From positions 15,036,357 through 15,100,356 of the forward strand of contig NC_061789.1 of NCBI RefSeq assembly GCF_022458985.1: DNA of 64,000 nucleotides, read 5' to 3'. The stretch is from Mugil cephalus (Eukaryota > Chordata > Actinopteri > Mugiliformes > Mugilidae). Position numbers and translations under genes: made by a program. Below, in pieces: positions 32,987-45,300 of the stretch (its first letter is position 1; every line of letters starts with the position of its first letter). The notes under the pieces are model-generated. The model was given only the letters and a program-made list of their open reading frames with translations. It did not search any database and was not told the origin of the DNA.

Positions 32987-34960
32987 TGATGAGATTGAAA
33001 CAGACAGAAGACCTTTGAGATGTGCTGCTTTTCCTTTCTAAGGCACAAACGTCGGCGTGTCAACTGAAGCTGCCGAATCATAAGAGATATGTTTTACAGC
33101 GCAGTGAACAGAAACTAAAACCCGGCGAGTAGTCACATCCTGCTGTAGTGTTTTTTTAAGAGCTGTGATCATGAAGGTGAAAGTCCTTTACTTATCATTC
33201 TGCTGTTTGAAAGATATATTCTTTTCTTTTCACCGATCATGTTTTTTTTGCGAGGGACCAAGAAAATTCCTTTATTTGTCTCTGAAAGTAGGGCAGCAGG
33301 ATACATAATAATGAATTATTATTTAACACTTTACCCGCGTGGTTAGAATGCACTCCTTTTACTTGATTTTATATTTCTTGATTATATTTTATCTCAGTTT
33401 AGGGTTTAGGTGTGTGATTGTAGAGGCCGGGTCATTTGATGCAGCCCCCCATCACTCAAACGACCCTCAGGGGACCTGGAGGTCTAATGATGGTCCCACT
33501 GAGCTCAGACCAGATGGGATGGTGTGTCTCTGCAGGATGTTGTGGTAACCATGTTTGTTGTGTCTCCTGTCGAAACATTTAGCCACCTGACCTTGGGTAG
33601 CTAAACAATTCAAGGGAAGTAAACAGTATTTTTATTCATAAAAAAGCTGTTACTTTAAATCCTGCTGGTTAAACATCAGTTATTGTGTGTTCACTTTTAT
33701 ATCGCGATACACATTTGAAGATCAAATAATAATAACTGGACAAACTAATTTTTTTTTTTATTATTATTTTATTTTACATAGTTTTTTAGTCTAAATGATG
33801 TTTTTTTTTTCTATCACCATGTTACCTCTATAAATTGGAACTACTTGACAGATGATTACTAGATGTTAAAGTCTGTTTGTGTATGCTTAATAATGACATT
33901 TTTGATTGAATATTTGATTAGTTGGTTAACTGTTTCCTCCTGTGTCCGGCCGTCGTTAGGCTAAACACACTCCAACTAACTGTAGCCGACGGCAGGCATT
34001 AATTAAAATTGTTGTTTTAACGTGTATCATTCTTTTATTTCAAACTAGTTTTTCGCCTCCTTTTGTCATTTGTAAGAATTAAACTGGTAACTGTGCATTT
34101 TTATCTAAATTACATTTTAATTACATGCTCCATTGATCATGATGTCCATACACTGCAAATAAAAAAAATGATTTCATGGGTAATAACTGTAACTCTGAAA
34201 TCCTCTTTTAACTCAGTCAATCAATCAAAGTGCCAGTCCGTACTTTTAACACGGTAGCAGTATGATTATTGGCATATTTCAGGCCTGTCACACTTCAAAA
34301 GCGCTTTAATGGTTTCAGTCAAGCTGGTGCAAGTCTGTATCTTTCATTCATTATTTGTGTAGGTTGTTCATCCTCAGGAGATTGTTCTGGCAAAGCTGAA
34401 GGGAGAGATGAGTCATTATAAAAACCAATCTGACACACATACAATCACACTCATCCTACTACTGTATATCATATTTCATAATATTCAGGCTATGGTTACG
34501 CAACACCAATAATATCGTGGGAAATGGGACAAATATGATATTTTTCACATTTAATTAAGTGAAATTCAAATAAGACTGATAAATTGTGACTGTAAACCAC
34601 CCTTCAGAAATATTCATGTGGCAATATACAAATTCCAGTGTGTGTGTGAGATTTAAACCTAATTTTGTATTCAGCATTTCAGGAAATATATGTTGTGAAT
34701 CACATGGAATGTTGGTGCCATTTCATTTAATCTCAGTTTAACCTATTTTTGTGTATTCTGATGTTCAGAGATTAATTGATACGATGTTCTTCTTCGCGGT
34801 GTCAATAATGTCTTTAATTTACATTAAAAATCGCTAAAAGAGTGTAAGAATTTTACTTTCTAGTCGTGCTTTAATCCAATCACTCCTTCTCCGTAAGATG
34901 AGATGTCTTTGTTCTGTGTACATTCAGCGAGAAATGATTCATCTTTGTTGTCCACGGCTC
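32987..34960. other. Intergenic region, pigq to rab40c
   Basis: AT-rich, about 2 kb, with short homopolymer runs and no supported gene, RNA or identifiable mobile element. Confidence 0.5.
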
Positions 34961-35012
34961 ACTCGCCATCTGCGTGTTGTTGACAGCGAACTTTGACGGG
35001 CGTTTGTTTCGG

Positions 35013-35071
35013 CCAATAGGAATCGCCTCTTTAATTCCGCGTCCAATCATCTGAGGCGATGTGGGCGGGGC
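35013..35071 (+). promoter_or_regulatory. rab40c promoter elements: two CCAAT boxes and a GC box
   Basis: CCAAT at 35013-35017 and 35043-35047, then GTGGGCGGGGC at 35061-35071, at the front of a CpG-rich stretch (about 34960-35420). This is the usual make-up of a housekeeping promoter and lies about 1.3 kb upstream of the rab40c start codon. A poly(T) run (35918-35939) and a poly(A) run (about 36030-36049) lie in the leader or leader intron. Confidence 0.5.
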
Positions 35072-36335
35072 TATGGGTGAGGGGGGCGGTGACAGAGAGG
35101 GGACGCGGGTCTGTCAGCGCCGCGTTCAGTCTGCTCAGTGTTAGTGGAAGAGAAGCCGCAGCTGTGATTAGGACTGAGTATCATGGAGAAAAATGGAAAG
35201 GAGACGCACTGACAACACGGAGTACACGCACAGAGATCTGGACTGGACTTAAGATCCCAGCAGTGTGATTCCGCTGCAGGCGTGGCGAATTTTCCGGACG
35301 ACTTAGGACGCAGTGAAGTTGCGAGAATCTTTGTCGTCCCGGACTGGGGAAAGACGAGGGGGCCCGAAATTACACTGACGTCGGTGGAAGTTGAGCTACG
35401 GACTCCGCTAGCCAAGTTAGCTTTTAGCTTGCTGCGAAATCTATTTTTTCTTTTTATTTACCGATGAGTTATCTTAACGCAGTACTTTGCGTGGCTAAAC
35501 GTATCCCGTCAGTGTCTTTGAATAATTACAGTTTTAGGAGAACGCTAGAAACAATGAGAATTGCTACGCTAGCCTGCTAGCTTGTTGTCCCCCTGCTAAG
35601 GTAGCCAGAAAGCTGCCTTTAAATAGGAACAAAAAGACAGATATCACCATCTACCCCCCAGGGCTGGAAGTTTGCTAGCTGACTAAAAACATATGTCGTC
35701 ACATATATCTGCGTTTGCAAAGTGACAGTCCTTGCGTAACACAGTAAGCATGCTTTTCCTCCTTACATAGATTTACCACAAAGACCAGCCACAACGGTCA
35801 TCCTGTCCGGATACAGCTTGAGTTACTCTTTGGTTATCTTGTGTTTTCAATCATTCATTAAACTTCGGCAAGATTTATTGGAACGGGAAGGAATTGGTCT
35901 TGGTTGAGGCTACACATTTTTTTTTTTTTTTTTTTTTTTAGCTGCGTTTGAGGGTTGTTTACTTTGGATAAAGTTCGCATCAGCACCGTGGAGCAAACTG
36001 TTATTTCTCTAATCGTTTGACTTTAGCCAAAAAAAAAAAAAAAAAAAAAGATGTTTTGTTTTTCAGAGCCACAGTTTTGGCTCCCACCTTGTTTTTCAAG
36101 AAGGACATTCCTCTGAGACCGTGGCTGTTTGTGAAGCCTAGAAATCACCTACTTGGACACTTTTAAGAAGACTGTGAACAGGCTGAGCGAAGTCTGCTGG
36201 ACCCGCATTCGTCACGTTCATGGCACAACAGATCTTGTTTTGGATCAAGTGAGGAGGAGCACACAGGGGGGGGGAGCTGCTTGGTTTACCCGTCCGGGTT
36301 TTCAGTCCCTCGTTTTAGCCTCCATCCGAGAGAGA

Positions 36336-39300
36336 ATGGGCAGCCAGGGCAGTCCGGTGAAGAGTTATGACTACCTGCTCAAGTTCCTCCTGGTCGGAGA
36401 CAGCGATGTGGGCAAAGGAGAGATCTTGGACAGCCTGCAGGATGGATCTGCTGAGTCCCCTTACGCGTACAGTAGTGGTGAGTCACTCCTGCCTCAGCTG
36501 ATTGGGATCTGTTTGTGATTCCGGGCTCCTCATGTTGTGTCACGCTTGCTCATCACCGAAGTCCTGAACATACTATCTGTGCGTGCTGCTGTGTGTACCG
36601 TGGAGAATACACAATGAGCCCTCTTCTCTGGCTTTAGGCACGCGTTTACATACACTAGCCCTCATAACACAGAGCATTCACGTGGAAGTGAGTTAGACAG
36701 TCATGAATGTATGTGTATTGTTGTTCCGCCGGTGCATAATTCCACTTGTGAGACAATGCTTTTCATTGACCTCGGAGTTTAACAGTGAGACACTATGTCG
36801 TAGGTGATGATGCTCGCGTTGAATATTTTCCAGTCCTCCTTCTTTTCCTAAACAGTTTCAGTTGTGTCCGGCTGTAAACGGAAAAAAACCTCGCTGTAGA
36901 GCGGGGAAGGCTGGTGGACCGGTGCCCGATCAGCTGATCTGTTCTTTGGTCCGCGAGCTCAGATCACCTGGGTATCCCGCTGCTATTGCTGCAGGGCTGA
37001 CAGTCGGACGCTATCTGATGGCAGCTCGCTGCTACAGAAAGCTGTTGTTCTGTGGCTGCCGTGCGTGCATATTCTCACACCTCACACAACCCCACTCGAC
37101 CAGTTGACGCTCAACCCTTTAACGTTCTGCCGGGTCGTGTATGGCACATCCGTGGCTTTTTCAAACAACCGGAGGTCTGTAGGCGAGTTGTGTTTGAGCA
37201 AATGCATCATGCAATATGTAATTTTCTACCGAATTCATTGATGAAAGTCATTATTAGTCATTCATCCCACACATTTTGTCAAAACAAAAAAATTCAGACG
37301 AGCTCGATGGCTTCTTATTTTTTAACTGTGTGCCAACTTTGATTACTCATGAACAATACCACTTTACTACTTTAATACTACTTTGGGTACGTCCTAAATA
37401 GGCGTTTTCTTGCAAAAAGCCTGGAAAGATAAGTGGTGAATGCACGTGAACACCACACAACTGTGGTTAAATTACTTAATTTGAAACATGGTGCCAGTGA
37501 GTTTATGAGCATAACTTCCTTAATTTATAATGATTCCAAGAAACAGTACAGTATCGTTTTATACAATTTGACTTATGTGAAACTATATGATAACTATAAA
37601 TAACATTTTACTTTTCCTGGTTTGTTAATGACCACACACACCAATTTATCACATTTGACACTTGTGTGATTAAAAACCCACAGTGCTTTAAATGGCTTTA
37701 ATTTAGTGATGTAATCTTCAGATTACAGTCAGTCAGGATGGATGATCACTCAGCAAAACTGCTTCTGAGACTCAAGCTACTATTGGTTATATTGGCCATC
37801 ACAAAGCAATGTAATCAAAATAAATACCTCCTTTTGCCTTAAGGGTATTTCCAGAGAGAATAGCTGGAATAATAGCTGTGAAAACACAAAACAGAGCCTT
37901 GTAATTCCATTTTGACAGCTTGTGAAAGTTATTCCACCTGCAAAACACTTTTTTTTACAGACAGTATTCGGTTACGGTTGCGTGCATCGTTACAGTAACA
38001 TCAGCACTGTAAAAGCAGACATGGGATTGATTGTGCTGGATTTTCCCAACTTTCAAACATCTGCAGGTCGATTTCAATTGCAAACTAGAACGATGTGAAG
38101 CCACAGAAGGCAGGAAGACCTACCAAGTATGTATCACTCTGATGATGTTAATAGAACTCTTTAAATCACTGGCATCGAATCCTCAGGTATTGAATTACTT
38201 AAAATCCCGCATATTTACATGCGTCGAGTTGCCATTTCAATTTTTCGGATGAGGATTTCCATTTTTCCTCCCTTAAGCAATAGCAGCAAGTGTTCATGAA
38301 AAATACATCAGCCAGCAGAATGACCCCCTTTTCACTAGCGCTTATCCAATGAATTTTGCCAAAGGGTGACGCTGCCTGTTGGCATTTGGCAGCAGTATGG
38401 AAACCCTCCCTCGGGTCATGTGTTTTTGCACACATTCGCAATTCTTGCAGGCCAAATTAAATGTTTCATTACAGCTGTTGGAGGTGATCAAGCTTGGAGC
38501 AAAACAGTTGATTAGAGCATCTGCAGAGTGGTTGAACTAGCCAAAAAAAGTCATAATAAATTGATATTTTGAGTTTCTAATTCACGATCTAAGCTTCAAT
38601 TAACGAACTGCTTGGTGCCAGGTGACACAGAAGTGCTAATGCTACTCCTTATCCTAAAGGTATTACATTTGATAACCATTCTCGTGAACAGTGCCTGAAC
38701 CAGTGAGTATGACATAAAAATAACGCTAAATGAATCTTTATAAAATCAAATACAACAATTGGTTCTTGATTTGGGCTCGGTGATCAAATTTGGCACCATT
38801 TATCAGGATTAGGAGTCACACGTTGTTGGACACAAAGCCCACAATCTGTTACCAGAGTACAAAGATATTTACAGAATTATCAAAGAAAGAAAATCCGTGT
38901 AGTTTCATCTTCATGAAATGCCTCCCGATTGTTGACGGCGAGTTTGAATCGAGTCAAACGATCGTCGCAGTTTTGTCGAAACGCGAGCCAGGGCAGCACC
39001 TAAACAATCTCCGAAAGAGGAAGCGATCCCGGTTGATGCGAGCAAGATCAAAAGCCTTCAAAAGGCTTCATTAAATATGGAGGGCAGAGTGGAACGCAGC
39101 TGAACACACTCCGTCGTGGATGTTTGCGCAGGCAGAAGCTCTGCTATTGATTTCCATCCCTCTGGCAGAGGGAGGTTAGTGCGGAGGGATGGGGGGAGTG
39201 CTTGTGAGGACGCTAAATATTTCAGGAGAAGAAAATCAGGACAGGGGAACAGATTTTTGATTGGATAACAGTGTCCTCGGGCTGCGATTGTCTGATTTGG

Positions 39301-42300
39301 GGGGTGCCAGCTGGATAAAGCAGTCTGTCACATTTCCTCCGCAGTGCTGGTTGTCAGTGTGCTTTATTGATCATGAATTTGGTGACCGGTAACTGAAGCA
39401 AATGCTTCACATGTATAAAATGTGTAACACAACCGCTTTTATTATTGTCACTTTTTGGCAAGCTGTTGATAACTAAACACGAGAGGTATATCTTAGGGTT
39501 TTTGACTATTTGTGAAACCGAACAGTAAATTTAAAGACGCTTTTTTGGGTTTATGTGTTTTAGTAGTTTTTCAAGCGAACATTTTGGACGATATCTATTG
39601 ACAGATTGAAGCGTTTGACGATGTTCTGCTTTTTCCTCTCTTATGTGGAAGTAACATATTTGACCTGCAAGAGTTTACATGTTTTTGAGCATTCGACTGA
39701 CGAACAAATACACTGGAAAGCTGTTGATGAAATAACCACAGATCCGAGAATAATTTACACGACAAATCAAGGTTCATTGACAGAAACGACCGATTATCGA
39801 CTAAATAATTGATTTTACCGCGCACTTACAGGAGCGACGCCGCGCGCCGATCGGCGTGTTGAGGTCACAATTAATTTTCCGAGAGGATTTCAAGATGAAA
39901 TCTCTACGCCGCGATAAGCTTTTGAATTTCACAGTTGGCTGAAGGTAGCCATCAGATAAGAGCGGCTTTGAAGCAAAGAAGCCAATTAAAATGCAAAAGC
40001 GTGCTGAAGAGACACTTTTCAGTGCATCTACTAGACAAGTGAGGCCCTTACATCTTTTTTTTTCATTCAGCGCACACCAACAATTGAATATTCCCCAGGG
40101 ATCCAGCGAGCGCGGAGGCCCTTTGTGTTGATGTGGCAGCGGACTCGCAATGGTAAATATCCAGCGAGCAGTTATCACTGGATGCAGGCCAGCTCGTAGA
40201 TAACCTCCTATACCGCGCGGTGGTTTAGCGCGTGTGACAAAGAACCGGGAGGTAAATGAAAAGCTGAACCTGGCCCGATCCTCCTCAAAGATGCACAGAC
40301 TGACGCGCCGAGTGTTCAGTATCGGCCCAGAGCTCAGCTGTAAATGCAGTCTCACTGCGGTGAAGCCACCTTTTTTTATTTATTTTCTTTCTCCACCTAT
40401 GTTGCGTGTCATTCGTTACACCACATATCTGGACCAAGCACAGAAACGCCGTCTGATGCTCCATCTGCTCCACACTGAATTTGACCCGGATGCCCGAATG
40501 AAACTTTTACGTGAACTCTACCACGATGCTAATTATAATAAAATGTAGTGCACCCAAGCGCATAGTTGTCATTGTGTTGGAATAAGGAAAGAGAAGCAGT
40601 GTGCGCTTCCTTTAATTTCATTTAGTGGAAATTCTGCTTTCAAAGAATTTCCACGAAGTCAGTGAAATGTCAAATATAATGAGAAGACTGCTGGCGCAGC
40701 CGTGTCGCAATGTTCTGTAGAGAACACAACAGCAAATAAAAATCTCATCATCATATAAATGATGTATGCTCCGAGACAAAATAAATGTATCTACCATCGC
40801 AAATTGTGTAAATGAGTTGGGCTTAGATAAATTGGGGCTTCATTTTCACGAGTTAGATGCATGCTTCCTAATGTATGCATAATTATTTTATAGATCATGT
40901 CAACCAGTCCGATCTCACCAGAGAATTAAATCAGTGCCTCTCCGACAATTTTCCATCAAAAGCTGAACGTGAGAGGCTTCAAACAGAGCGCCTCCTATGA
41001 GAAGAAACTAACTCGGCTGACTCCCGGAATAGAAGCGGCAGTTTTGCAGCCAAGGCATCAGAGAGGCTATCGATTATCTGGGATATCTAAGTGAGCCCTG
41101 GCAACGAGAGGAAAGGAAGCGCTTGGTACGAAGCCCTGCACTTACTCCAATTCAATTAGGCTAGCCTGAGCTCAGCACTTTAGCTCGGCGGCAGCTTTAT
41201 GTTGCCTGAAAAATTGGAAGATATTGCTAATGTTGTTAGCCGGCAGCTGCTACCCATCAGGGACAGACGCAGTAATCTTTGAGCGAGCTAGTGTTTCTGT
41301 ATCTCAATGGTTTTTATTGAGCTTGTGAAGATGAAAAAAGCTGTCGGTTGGTTGTTCAGTAGTTAGTAGAAATAACAAAGCTGCTTAAAAAAGCTTGTAT
41401 TTTTAAAGTGAAAAGTAAAATCTTAAGATCATTTGGGCCTGTGCAAAATCAATTTTTATACTTTTTGGGTGAGGCTTTGGATTCACACGCTTAACGAGGT
41501 CATTTCATTGTTAGCTTTCGGTCTTGTTGAATTTTTTCCAACTTAATTGACAATACACACTAGTGAACAAAAAGAACAAACAATGGCTTAACCGACACAT
41601 GTATTTGTGGAATCAGAAGATAAACATCTTATCGGAGACGGAAGACGCTGATAATTGAGCATTACACCTGTTTGGCCTCGGGCCGTAACAGACTCTGTGA
41701 AAACCGTAGAAAACCTGGCGAGCACACTCACCTGAACATGCCCGGACGCGGCGCGGCAGGTGTAGCAGTCGGACAGGTTCGTGAAAGACCTGTTAGCTTC
41801 CTGAGGCGCTACTCTACTGCCTACATCCTGACTGTTAAACAGTGAATATATGTAGCATTAATTATGGTGGATGTTTGTGACAGAGCAGTGCTTTAGAAAT
41901 TACCATGGAAATGAGTCAAAACAGCTTGACACTATAAAACATAGTTATTCAACAGGGGGTCCATGACCCCTAGGGTCTGTGGAGGTACTGTAGCAAAGTC
42001 TTTGGTTGATTAGACAGTTTTTGTATATTTTTTTAAAAAAAAAATATATATATATATATGAATCCAACATATTTTAGTTTAATGTAGAACACTTATAGTA
42101 GGGTATCCCTACTTAATCTCTCCATCAGCTTGGAGGTCCTTGGCCTGAAAAACGTTGAAGACCCCTGCTTTAAAAATATTTTATGAGATTAAGCTCTTCA
42201 CATATTAGTGGTTATTTTGTCATTAGTACACATGCACATTAGTGAAGCTTAATTTCAATCGTATAATGGGTTGTGGGCATTTCTTACACTCTCTTTAAGT

Positions 42301-45300
42301 GGTTCATGTTAATGTTGAGTCATTTTGTCCCGCACCAGCTTCCGTCTCGACTGCTTTATTGTTCTCCTGATTGATGTTGGCCCGCTTGATGAATCTATTT
42401 GTCTGATGCCCGCCTCTGTCTCCCCTCTCTCCCCTTTGTCAAGGCATCGACTATAAAACCACCACTATACTCCTGGACGGCAGAAGAGTGAAGCTGGAGC
42501 TGTGGTAAGCGCACGTCACCACTCAACGTACGACTCTCGTTCCCACTCGTGCTCCGAGATCCTCCGGGACACTTCTGTTGAAAACGCCGGGTCAGAAATC
42601 TCAGAGATCTGCTCAGAAGTGGGCGAAAACCATTAGTTCGTCACTGATGTGGTGAAGCTTATTCACCTGCTAGATATCCAATAACATGTACGGCTAAACA
42701 AAAATGCATCGCTCATCTTCGTAGCAGGAAGAAGAAACAAACATTAGCTAGCCAGGCTGAGATGGCGCTCATCAAACAGAAACTAATATAATATGTAAAA
42801 TTAGTATAATAACATAAATACTTTTAGGGCTGGAAAATGAACATGATTTTGCTTGAATCGTTTCAAATGTTGATTAAGTTTTGAGTGACAAAACACTTGA
42901 AAGACAGTCATTCATCTTTAACGGTGTGTTATGTCACAAACTCTCTGCTCCCACTCCCTCACTTTGCCGGAAACTTCTTGAGCTGAAACTGCACTTATTA
43001 CTAATAAATTAGTGATGGATATGTTGCACTTACTGAAGAGTCAACACAGCCTCCCGTGTGTTTATTTGGCAGGGCCGAACATTCGCGTTATTTCAGATTT
43101 CACAAGCAATGAAGGAGGTGACATGGGACAAAATACGTAAAAATGAAAAAGGATGCATGAAAAAGGAGTCAAACAACAACAATAAAACGAATTTGCTCTG
43201 CTTCGGAGAAAAGAAGCTATACACAGCTGAGAGGTGCACGCACGTAGTTCTTATCTTCCTCGAACTGTTTATTTCCTGACAAATAAACTTGCATCAGTAG
43301 GGCTGCAGCAGATGCATGTAATTGTCAGTTAAGACACACTGCAGCGCTAGGCGAGGCTTGTTTGGTGGAAGTAGGCCAAGGAATTCAGCTCCTCGGGGGA
43401 GAACCAACGCCTCGACTTCCCCGTGGAGAGAGAAGTTTGAAGGCAGACTTGTGATGCAGAATCCTCCTCGTTTCTGCTGCCTAAGTCTCTCTTTACTCCT
43501 CCTCGCTGTCCTAATATCATATTTTCCTCTCGCACACACACACACTCTCTTTCCCTCATCCTCAGCTTCTTCTACATTTCTACCTCATGACTCAGACTCC
43601 TCTCAGTGGCTGTCTGAGTTAACAAAGAGCCGAGGAAACTTAAAGGAGAAGTCTGGCATTAACATTGTCATCAAACCCCCACGTTAAGACGCTGCAGTTT
43701 ATTTTCGACTCGGGCCCCGCACGCGTCGTGTCGCTGACGCAAATTCTCCGCTAGAAATGTGGATTAATCCGAAGCTGGAAATAGTCTACGGCAAATCCAC
43801 TATTTCCTCCCATTAGCGAATAACACGAGTTCGCAGCTGTTTTAGGAGCTCGCTAGCTTTTTCGGGGCTTGGAGAGACGGCGGCATTCAGAGATTCCTGC
43901 TGCTGTTGTTTTTCTGGTTCTTCTCATGAGATTAGTTGGCAGCGAGAACTGTGTTTTTGTTCTTTAGCCTCACCGCTGACTCTCAGCCAATTATATAGTG
44001 CAGGTGGAGCTCTGAGTTGGAGTTCTGCTCCATTTAAATTGCCTAACCCTTAATAAGAGTTGACATGTTAAAGGCCCAAACAAATGTGAGGAGAGAGACG
44101 TAAACGCAGTTGTTCTCTCCAGAACTATCATCACTACCTCTACGTTTTCAGGATTTAAGCTTCAGTCTAGCCTAAATAGTCCACACCACGAATCCCTAAA
44201 CTTTTAGGATTCTCCAATTATCTAATCTCATAATAGCCACCGAGCTCAAAGGAGCGACATAAGTGGCATTTGCTGGCTGCATATTTTATCAAAAAGCAGA
44301 TATTAGCCTGTCAGTTTCATCCACCACCAGTAAAGCAGGTGCTCTCCCTTTACTGTAACTCCTCAGTCGTCATTTGAGAAGCTGGATTTGCGCCTGACTT
44401 TAAGGAGCAAAGCCATTTCATTAGCAGGCTACGTCATTTCTGCTACATTGAACAACAGATGGGCGAGACGGCTCGCTGGGCTGCTGCCGCTGCTGCTTTT
44501 TAGTTTTCGCATTAGGTAAAAGTGCAGTCAGATTCTGTAAACAACAAACAGTTATCGTCAGGCATAGTTAGCTCTCCTGTAGGCTGCATCTCTGCGGTCG
44601 TGTCTCGGCATGTCCTCCGACTAAAAATGAATAACGCACAGGATTTGTTAAGTGTGAGAAAACAAAATCTCCAGATTTGGGCGATAAACACACGGCGCGT
44701 TGACGTTAACTCGCTCTCGCCGCGCACATACTGCTGCCTCGCATTGTGTTCAGCCACTGCTCGGAAATCTAGCCCTGGTAGTTTTGTTTATAGAACCTTC
44801 CCACAGGAATGTATTACATGAAAGCGGTGATGAATGTGAATTGCATGTTTTCACCTCAGCGTTGGCCTTGTGTGGCTCGCTCTGGAGGGCAGCCTGCTCC
44901 GGCTCAGGCTCGAATGCAGCCTGCTGAAATGGAAGGAGTTTTGGCTTTATGCGCCGTTTAGCCCAAAAAGGATTTATTCCCCCCGCAGCTGCACGAATCA
45001 GAGCCGAGCTCATCTTTGCTCCTCTCCTCAGGGACACCTCGGGGCAGGGGAGGTTCTGCACCATCTTCCGCTCGTATTCCCGCGGGGCTCAGGTGAGGAT
45101 CAGTGCACTTACGGAGAACAGTGACGGCAACTGCATGAAATAAACCCGCGTGCCTTAATCTGATGCTGATAATGAGGTTACGAGCTGCGTGTTTGTCTCT
45201 CTTCAGGGGATCCTGTTGGTATATGACATCACCAATCGGTGGTCGTTTGACGGCATCGACAGGTGGATCAGAGAGATCGATGAGGTGAGTCTGTGTTATG

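Noticed and set aside
36153..36335. 61-residue N-terminal extension of rab40c
   Set aside because: The frame is open, but the Rab40 family starts at [11 protein letters not shown] and the extension has no similarity to it.
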